6,694 nucleotides of DNA. It comes from an uncultured euryarchaeote (GTDB taxonomy: Archaea; Thermoplasmatota; Poseidoniia; Poseidoniales; Poseidoniaceae). Both the position numbers and the translations under genes were made by a program. The stretch covers positions 1 to 6,694 of the forward strand of contig CALBJF010000199.1 of assembly GCA_937892665.1 (NCBI GenBank), given 5' to 3'. Positions 1 to 3,940 of this stretch are shown in pieces. The notes under the pieces are model-generated. The model saw only the letters and a list, made by a program, of their open reading frames with translations. It was not told the origin of the DNA and did not search any database. The number at the start of each line of letters is the position of its first letter. Position 1 is the stretch's first letter.

Positions 1-555
1 CTTCAAGGAGTCGGCTATTGTCGAGCAGAGGATATGGTGAATTCAGGCGTTTCAGGACCAAACGTTCGGGCTGCTGGTGTAAACTACGACGTTCGTTGGG
101 CTCATCCATACTCGGTCTATGACCAAGTCGACTGGGAGCCTGCTGTTGAGAAGCCTACTTCAGTCAAAGGTGCAGATTGCTACGACCGATATCGTGTTCG
201 AATGGAAGAAATGGTCCAGTCTTGTAAGATGGTTCTTGATGCACTGGAGAAGATTCCAGGCGGCGCCGACACACACTACAGCCCAGGGGATGAGATGATT
301 CTTACAAAAGCTCCAACCCGAGCTCCAGAAGGTGCAACTGGATTCAGTAATTACGAGTGCACTCGTGGTGCATCCCAGTTCTACATACAAGGTGGTGGCG
401 ATGGACGTGGGAAGAATCCTTACCGACTTTCCATCCGTTCTCCTATGTTCATTACAATTCCATATGTTGCAAAGACAATGATTGGCTACAAAGTTGCAGA
501 TATTCCTGCGATTATGGGAAGCTTTGACCCATGTATTGGAGAAACCGATCGTTGA
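1..555 (+). CDS. nuoD: NuoD, 49-kDa quinone-site subunit of complex I (C-terminal part, 5' truncated)
   Basis: The frame is open from base 1, so this is the last 184 codons of a gene whose start lies upstream; the first in-window ATG (34) is internal. NuoD is a peripheral subunit related to the large subunit of NiFe hydrogenases, and with NuoH it forms the quinone pocket. Family signatures seen are SGPNVRAAG then YDVRWAHPYSVYD (about window residues 18-39), DCYDRYRVRMEEM (about 59-71, normally preceded by a single Gly, here by GA), NPYRLSIRSP (about 138-147), and the classic C-terminus GSFDPCIGETDR. The gene ends precisely at the family's usual GExDR terminus. One segment differs from the family: the usual RGE ahead of the substrate-side strand reads RGAS, followed by a Gly-rich stretch (GGGDGRGKN). 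It is followed after 9 bases by nuoH, whose SD overlaps this stop codon. The family call is secure; choosing Nuo over Fpo naming is convention. Confidence 0.96.
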   Translation, partial: LQGVGYCRAEDMVNSGVSGPNVRAAGVNYDVRWAHPYSVYDQVDWEPAVEKPTSVKGADCYDRYRVRMEEMVQSCKMVLDALEKIPGGADTHYSPGDEMILTKAPTRAPEGATGFSNYECTRGASQFYIQGGGDGRGKNPYRLSIRSPMFITIPYVAKTMIGYKVADIPAIMGSFDPCIGETDR

Positions 556-561
556 GGTGAT
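554..561 (+). promoter_or_regulatory. Shine-Dalgarno site for nuoH
   Basis: GAGGTGAT is a full 8-base match to the complement of the conserved 16S rRNA 3' tail (AUCACCUC). It overlaps the nuoD stop codon TGA (553-555) and ends 3 bases before the nuoH ATG at 565. This arrangement favours translational coupling and fixes the nuoH start. Confidence 0.85.
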
Positions 562-564
562 ACT

Positions 565-2076
565 ATGGATGACAAGTACGACCTCCGGAGTTTGTTCATT
601 GGCGAGGACAGTCTCGTTCATGATTTGGTTACCTCTGGATTAGAAGGGACCCCTCTTGAAGAAAGTTCCTCGAACGTAGCGTTCGGCCTCGGTACGTTTG
701 CAGTGGTCAACATTGTGTTCCTACTTCTCTTCTTCTCCCAATTCGCAATTCTATGGATTGAGAGAAAAGCCGTTGCTCGTATGAATGATCGTCGTGGTGC
801 AACCACTGCACTTCGTTCCCTCTGGGTCGGAGAAAACGGTGTAACTGGCGGAGAATGGTGGAACATGCTTCCATTCGGCCTTGGACGTCCAGTCGGTGCT
901 GTCAACAAATGGTTGAACAAGCGCTTTGGTAACCGTTCTGAAGAATTCGAAACAGTTGATCGTGTCAACAATCGTTCCTGGATGGGATTGAGTATTCTTC
1001 CTGGATTCTTCCAAAACGTTGCAGATGGAATGAAATTCCTCATCAAAGAACACATGGTTCCACGTCGTGCTGACAAACTTATTTTCGAGGTTTCACCGTT
1101 CCTCATCGTTTCAACGACCCTCATCATCCTCGGCATGATCCCACTTTCCAGTGGCATGTATGCTACAAATCCAGACCTCTCTATTCTCTACATCATCGCT
1201 ATTTTTGGAATCGCTCCAATCGGTGTCTTCTTTGCTGGTTGGGCTTCAAACAACAAGTACACACTCATCGGTGGAATTCGTTCAGCAGCACAACTTACTG
1301 CATACGAGATTCCATTGCTGTTGTCATTACTCGCAGTTGCAATGTTGAGCGGTACGTTCAACATCATTGACAGCGTTCACTTCCAACACACTGCTGGTGC
1401 GTGGAATCTCTTCTTGATGCCACTGGGCGCAGCATTGTTCCTGATCACCATGATTGCAGAAGTTGAACGTGTCCCATTCGATATGCCGGAAGCGGAAGCT
1501 GAACTGGTTGAAGGATGGTGGACTGAATATGGCGGTATGCGATTTGGTATGCTGTTCATGGCAGAATACATCCGCACCTATGCCGCATGTTTCCTCTTCA
1601 CTCACTTCTTCCTCGGCGGATGGCACCTTCCATTCCAAGGAACAATTGGTCAAATCCCATATTTGGGAGATGCCTATCTCTTGATTCCAGGTGCATTGGT
1701 TGTTCTGATCAAGGCATGGCTTGTCTTCCTCATCGTCTTCGTATGGGCTCGATTCTCTCTCGCACGTATTCGTACGGACCAAATCCTCGAATTCGGTTGG
1801 AGAATGCTTCTCCCACTTGCAGTCTTGCAAGTTGTTCTCGCAGCATTGTACCGGCTGTATCTCTTCGATCTTGAAGGAATGTCGGACACCGTTGCAGGTG
1901 GAACTGCTTGGGAAGCCTTTGGAATCCCATTCCTTATCCCAGCACTGACCACTATTCTGTGGTTGGCTATCTTCTTCCTATTGCTCAATGATACGGGCAA
2001 GAATGAACACGAAGAACGTATGTATCACGTTCAGACAGTGCAGCCCGCTGGTACCCATACTCCTGGGCAGGACTGA
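565..2076 (+). CDS. nuoH: NuoH, quinone-channel membrane subunit of complex I
   Basis: NuoH anchors the peripheral arm to the membrane and forms the quinone entry channel with NuoD and NuoB. Family motifs are clear: IERKAVARMNDRRG (65-78), FFQNVADGMKFLIKEH (148-163), GWASNNKYTLIGGIRSAAQ leading into YEI (E248), and the diagnostic acidic loop AEVERVPFDMPEAEAELVEG (298-317) followed by TEYGG. The conserved glutamates and aspartate of the E-channel are present (E248, E299, D306, E309, E311, E313, E321). About 8-9 hydrophobic spans are visible. The protein is 503 residues, against about 325 in E. coli. The excess is an N-terminal extension of about 40 residues, an insertion of about 60 residues between R77-G78 and L145, and a hydrophilic C-terminal tail after the last span (about 475-503). 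In the PFDMPEAE loop the usual Asn-Arg reads Glu-Arg (E301-R302). The start is set by the SD 3 bases upstream. Co-transcribed with nuoD and nuoI. Confidence 0.97.
   Translation: MDDKYDLRSLFIGEDSLVHDLVTSGLEGTPLEESSSNVAFGLGTFAVVNIVFLLLFFSQFAILWIERKAVARMNDRRGATTALRSLWVGENGVTGGEWWNMLPFGLGRPVGAVNKWLNKRFGNRSEEFETVDRVNNRSWMGLSILPGFFQNVADGMKFLIKEHMVPRRADKLIFEVSPFLIVSTTLIILGMIPLSSGMYATNPDLSILYIIAIFGIAPIGVFFAGWASNNKYTLIGGIRSAAQLTAYEIPLLLSLLAVAMLSGTFNIIDSVHFQHTAGAWNLFLMPLGAALFLITMIAEVERVPFDMPEAEAELVEGWWTEYGGMRFGMLFMAEYIRTYAACFLFTHFFLGGWHLPFQGTIGQIPYLGDAYLLIPGALVVLIKAWLVFLIVFVWARFSLARIRTDQILEFGWRMLLPLAVLQVVLAALYRLYLFDLEGMSDTVAGGTAWEAFGIPFLIPALTTILWLAIFFLLLNDTGKNEHEERMYHVQTVQPAGTHTPGQD
799..996 (+). other. 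Lineage-specific insertion in NuoH loop 1
   Basis: In typical NuoH the RRGPNRVG loop runs almost directly into LLQPxADGxKL. Here residues 79-144 intervene, including VGENGVTGGEWWNMLPFGLG, a basic stretch with KWLNKRFGNR, and VDRVNNRSWMG. I do not recognise the segment as a known domain; it is mixed polar and aromatic and lacks a clear membrane span. By analogy with complex I structures, this loop lies on the cytoplasmic face beside the quinone cavity. The boundaries are approximate, from motif alignment by eye. Confidence 0.7.
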
Positions 2077-2082
2077 GGTGAT
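2075..2082 (+). promoter_or_regulatory. Shine-Dalgarno site for nuoI
   Basis: GAGGTGAT overlaps the nuoH stop codon (2074-2076) and ends 5 bases before ATG 2088. An in-frame TTG at 2082 begins at the last base of this site, so it cannot be the start used with this SD; the ATG at 2088 is chosen. Confidence 0.85.
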
Positions 2083-2087
2083 TGAAT

Positions 2088-3089
2088 ATGCCAACACACC
2101 CCCAAGCAAAACCGAACTTCCGAAATCTCTTCTGGTATCCGTTTAAGATTACTCTCATCACAGCATTGAGAACGTTCCCTCTCATGGGTAAATTGTTCCC
2201 AAAGCGATTGGGTATGGGCTACCACAATACAACTCATCCAGAATTTTTGGATGAGGCGAGTGCACAACGTGCAAAGAGTCGTTCACAATACAATGACATC
2301 AGCAATCAAGAGTTTGCTCCTGACCGAGTTACATCAGATCTCTTCCCAACACTTTGGAAGCCTCAAACAGTTCAGTACCCGTACGAACGCTTAGAGGACA
2401 TGGAGCCTTGGCTTTTCGTTCCTGGAAACTACAATGGCCGAATTGGTGTCATTTGGGAAACCTGTACTGCATGTAAGATGTGCGTTAACATCTGTCCAAA
2501 CGATTGCCTTCACATGACGACAGAACTTCGTGTTGACGTTCTCGACAACGCAGAAGGCGAATACGATGGATATGGTGCTGAATTGGAAGTTGGTGGCTAT
2601 GCTGCTAAGTTCCGTGAAGAAGTTGTCGAAGAATTGGAAACATTCGATCTCATCACCGCTCACGCTGCACCTCCTGCTGAATGGCGCTTTGGACAAGTCT
2701 TGGATTTGAGTGGTGGCACAGCAACTGTTCGCTGGAATGACTCTGGCCAAGAAGAAATGGTTGAACAAACTGAACTACGTACTGCTGACAATCAAATCGT
2801 ATCTGGTCGTATTGACATTGGACGATGTATGTTCTGTGGTCTTTGCATGGAAGCCTGTGGTTTCACATCTTTCTTCATGACCAACGAATACGATGGTATG
2901 TCAGGATTCTCTCGACAAGATCTCTGGTTCGATGCAAGCAGAACTCGTGTTCTTCCTTCTGTTCATCAAGAAGCTGTTGACGGAGAACTTGCAAAGCGCG
3001 CAACAAAAGAGCGTGACAAGCGAGCAAAGGCTGCAGCAAAGGCTGCAAAGGCCGCAGAGGCCGCAAAGGCCGCAGAGGAAGGTGCCTGA
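2088..3089 (+). CDS. nuoI: NuoI, two-[4Fe-4S] ferredoxin-like connecting subunit, much enlarged
   Basis: NuoI carries clusters N6a and N6b, passing electrons toward NuoB and quinone. Two cluster motifs are seen: C126-x2-C129-x2-C132-x3-C136-P, and C247-x2-C250-x2-C253-x3-C257 followed by Gly258 instead of the usual Pro. The N-terminal amphipathic helix (about 11-30) and the TVQYP...GRIGV lead-in (94-120) match the family. The protein is 333 residues, against roughly 140-220 in most NuoI. The extra length is three pieces: about 55-60 residues between the helix and TVQYP (about 33-89); about 80-90 residues between the cluster motifs (about 148-239; the last Cys of motif 1 and first Cys of motif 2 are 110 residues apart, against 28 in E. 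coli); and a Lys/Ala-rich tail (301-333). The middle piece contains a possible small beta-barrel, WRFGQV...TATVRW (199-216). All eight ligand cysteines remain, so the protein is probably functional. The gene sits 11 bases after nuoH and 1 base before nuoJ1. Confidence 0.95.
   Translation: MPTHPQAKPNFRNLFWYPFKITLITALRTFPLMGKLFPKRLGMGYHNTTHPEFLDEASAQRAKSRSQYNDISNQEFAPDRVTSDLFPTLWKPQTVQYPYERLEDMEPWLFVPGNYNGRIGVIWETCTACKMCVNICPNDCLHMTTELRVDVLDNAEGEYDGYGAELEVGGYAAKFREEVVEELETFDLITAHAAPPAEWRFGQVLDLSGGTATVRWNDSGQEEMVEQTELRTADNQIVSGRIDIGRCMFCGLCMEACGFTSFFMTNEYDGMSGFSRQDLWFDASRTRVLPSVHQEAVDGELAKRATKERDKRAKAAAKAAKAAEAAKAAEEGA
2529..2804 (+). other. Insertion between the two [4Fe-4S] motifs of NuoI, possibly SH3/Tudor-like
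   Basis: Residues about 148-239 replace a normally short linker. The first half is acidic (GEYDGYGAELEVGG, REEVVEELETFD) and probably partly helical. The second half, 197-232, reads W-x-x-G-x-V, a turn with GG, then TATVRW, D218, and an acidic stretch EEMVEQTEL. This spacing resembles the short strands of SH3, Tudor or KOW barrels. The resemblance is judged by eye only, with no structural model behind it. Confidence 0.5.
3024..3077 (+). repeat. In-frame 9-base repeat coding the NuoI Lys/Ala tail
   Basis: Imperfect units of GCA-RAG-GCY encode Ala-Lys/Glu-Ala triplets (residues 313-330), with one extra GCA at 3033-3035. Lys and Glu alternate in the distal units, giving a charged helix-prone tail. 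The near-identity at DNA level suggests growth by replication slippage. The last unit runs into the sequence that serves as SD for nuoJ1. Confidence 0.75.
3079..3084 (+). promoter_or_regulatory. Shine-Dalgarno site for nuoJ1
   Basis: AAGGTG, within the wider purine-rich GAGGAAGGTG (3075-3084), lies inside the last codons of nuoI and 6 bases before ATG 3091. It is weaker than the GAGGTGAT sites of the other junctions. It supports 3091 as the start rather than ATG codons further upstream within nuoI. Confidence 0.65.
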
Positions 3090-3090
3090 G

Positions 3091-3366
3091 ATGGATGTCG
3101 CCTCAGTAACCGAGACCGTGATTTTCTTCATTTTTGCGACGATCACCATTCTCGGGGCATTGGGGCTCATTTACGCACAACGCGTTGCCCACTCCATGCT
3201 CTCTCTGATTTTCTGTTTCATGGCAGTTTCTGGAATCTTCATCCTCATGGGTGCTGAATTCCTTGCAGCCATTCAGATTCTCGTCTATCTTGCGAGTGTA
3301 GGATTGGTGGTGCTGTTCGGTATTATGTTGACTCGTCGCCAAATTCAGGAGGAGGATTTCGAATGA
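3091..3366 (+). CDS. nuoJ1: NuoJ N-terminal half (FpoJ1-like membrane subunit)
   Basis: This 91-residue protein holds three hydrophobic spans (about 9-29, 34-54, 57-80) and matches the N-terminal half of NuoJ: a first span, an Arg-x-x-His-Ser loop (R31-V-A-H34-S35), then GAEFLAAIQILVY (54-66). That last segment is the signature of NuoJ TM3, whose pi-bulge and Tyr (Y66 here) take part in coupling quinone chemistry to pumping. After VY the usual Gly-Ala reads Leu-Ala-Ser. The chain then ends at RRQIQEEDFE, where single-gene NuoJ would continue. The start is ATG 3091, one base after the nuoI stop; the frame is open upstream inside nuoI, but that region has no suitable SD and encodes nothing NuoJ-like. 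It overlaps the next gene by 4 bases (ATGA). A two-gene J is known for Fpo and haloarchaeal Nuo. Confidence 0.92.
   Translation: MDVASVTETVIFFIFATITILGALGLIYAQRVAHSMLSLIFCFMAVSGIFILMGAEFLAAIQILVYLASVGLVVLFGIMLTRRQIQEEDFE
3347..3356 (+). promoter_or_regulatory. Shine-Dalgarno site for nuoJ2
   Basis: AGGAGGAGGA lies within the last codons of nuoJ1 and ends 6 bases before the ATG at 3363. This is the strongest purine run in the window and shows the downstream half is translated from its own start. Confidence 0.85.
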
Positions 3367-3632
3367 GATTAATGTCAACACTAACTCGAGTTGGACTCAT
3401 TCTTCTGGCTGGTGCAATGATTTCAGTTTTGGGAACTTCGACAGTCTGGGATACTGATTCCTCTAAGGAGATTACAACAAACGACCTCGCCAACGAAATG
3501 CTCGATGAGTGGGCGCTTCCTCTGTTAATTCTGGGCATTCTCATGGCAATGGCTATGATGGGTGCTGCTTACCTCGTTCGTGATGAACGTCGTGAAAACC
3601 TTGAGTGGGAACAGAGAGGTGAAGACGTATGA
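3363..3632 (+). CDS. nuoJ2: NuoJ C-terminal half (FpoJ2-like membrane subunit)
   Basis: An 89-residue protein with two hydrophobic spans (about 9-25 and 51-72) joined by an acidic loop, ending in a charged tail. The order short span, polar loop, then LPLLILGILMAMAMMGAAYLVR corresponds to the C-terminal half of NuoJ, where the last span typically ends in a small-residue GA motif and a basic residue. Together with nuoJ1 the total is 180 residues, close to a complete NuoJ (184 in E. coli). Position between nuoJ1 and nuoK supports the call, since sequence conservation in this half is weak in all species. The gene overlaps both neighbours by 4 bases (ATGA at each end) and has its own SD, so the split looks like a stable gene arrangement rather than a sequencing frameshift. 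Confidence 0.85.
   Translation: MRLMSTLTRVGLILLAGAMISVLGTSTVWDTDSSKEITTNDLANEMLDEWALPLLILGILMAMAMMGAAYLVRDERRENLEWEQRGEDV
3616..3622 (+). promoter_or_regulatory. Shine-Dalgarno site for nuoK
   Basis: GAGGTGA sits inside the end of nuoJ2, 6 bases before the nuoK ATG at 3629, which overlaps the nuoJ2 stop. Confidence 0.8.
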
Positions 3633-3931
3633 TTGATCCAGCATGGGTAAGCGTACTTTCCGCTTTGTTGTTCACTATTGGACTATGGGGCGCTTTTACT
3701 CGTAAGAATGCCATTATCGTTTTGATGTGCCTTGAATTAATACTTAACGCAGCCAACCTGCAATTCGTTGCAGCGGCCATTCAGCATGGAGATGCTGCTG
3801 GATGGGTTTACGCCATCTTTGCAATCGCAATTGCAGCCTCTGAGGTTGCAATCGGTCTTGCAATCTTCCTTGCAATGTATGGTCAACACGAATCCATCTC
3901 TCTTGATGATGTCAACTTATTGAAACACTGA
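3629..3931 (+). CDS. nuoK: NuoK, small proton-translocating membrane subunit of complex I
   Basis: NuoK is an MrpC-like subunit of three membrane helices that, with NuoJ, forms part of the proton path between the quinone site and the antiporter-like subunits. This copy is 100 residues, the same as E. coli, with three spans (about 5-23, 28-50, 59-85). Both essential membrane glutamates are present at the same numbers as in E. coli: E36 in LELILNAANL and E72 in ASEVAIGLA. These positions and the family-typical length make it the most canonical protein in the window. It starts with an ATGA overlap on nuoJ2 and has SD GAGGTGA. The C-terminal tail SISLDDVNLLKH is polar, as usual. nuoL follows after 9 bases. 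Confidence 0.97.
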   Translation: MIDPAWVSVLSALLFTIGLWGAFTRKNAIIVLMCLELILNAANLQFVAAAIQHGDAAGWVYAIFAIAIAASEVAIGLAIFLAMYGQHESISLDDVNLLKH

Positions 3932-3937
3932 GGTGAT
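3930..3937 (+). promoter_or_regulatory. Shine-Dalgarno site for nuoL
   Basis: GAGGTGAT overlaps the nuoK stop codon (3929-3931) and ends 3 bases before ATG 3941. The layout is identical to the nuoD-nuoH junction. Confidence 0.85.
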
Positions 3938-3940
3938 CTT

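Noticed and set aside
160..621. Minus-strand open frame of 153 codons opposite nuoD/nuoH
   Set aside because: It covers the nuoD 3' end and the nuoH start, with no domain signature or ribosome site; a shadow frame.
618..1157. Minus-strand open frame of 179 codons opposite nuoH
   Set aside because: It lies wholly opposite the well-conserved nuoH coding strand, has no recognisable motifs and no SD, and is basic and low in family character; typical of antisense shadow frames.
1327..1830. Minus-strand open frame of 167 codons opposite nuoH
   Set aside because: Antisense to the PFDMPEAE region of nuoH; its Cys/Glu/His-rich composition is a by-product of the opposite codons, and it has no start signal.
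2082..2087. TTG at 2082 as nuoI start
   Set aside because: It begins within the SD itself, leaving no spacer; ATG 2088 has normal spacing.
2893..3090. Upstream extension of nuoJ1 to ATG 2893
   Set aside because: The frame is open but overlaps the nuoI iron-sulfur and tail coding sequence, encodes no NuoJ-like residues, and lacks an SD at that start; 3091 gives a standard NuoJ N-terminus.
3363..3366. Frameshift or sequencing error splitting a single nuoJ
   Set aside because: Both halves have their own starts and SDs, the overlap is a clean ATGA like that at nuoJ2/nuoK, and a two-gene J is known in archaeal complex I operons.
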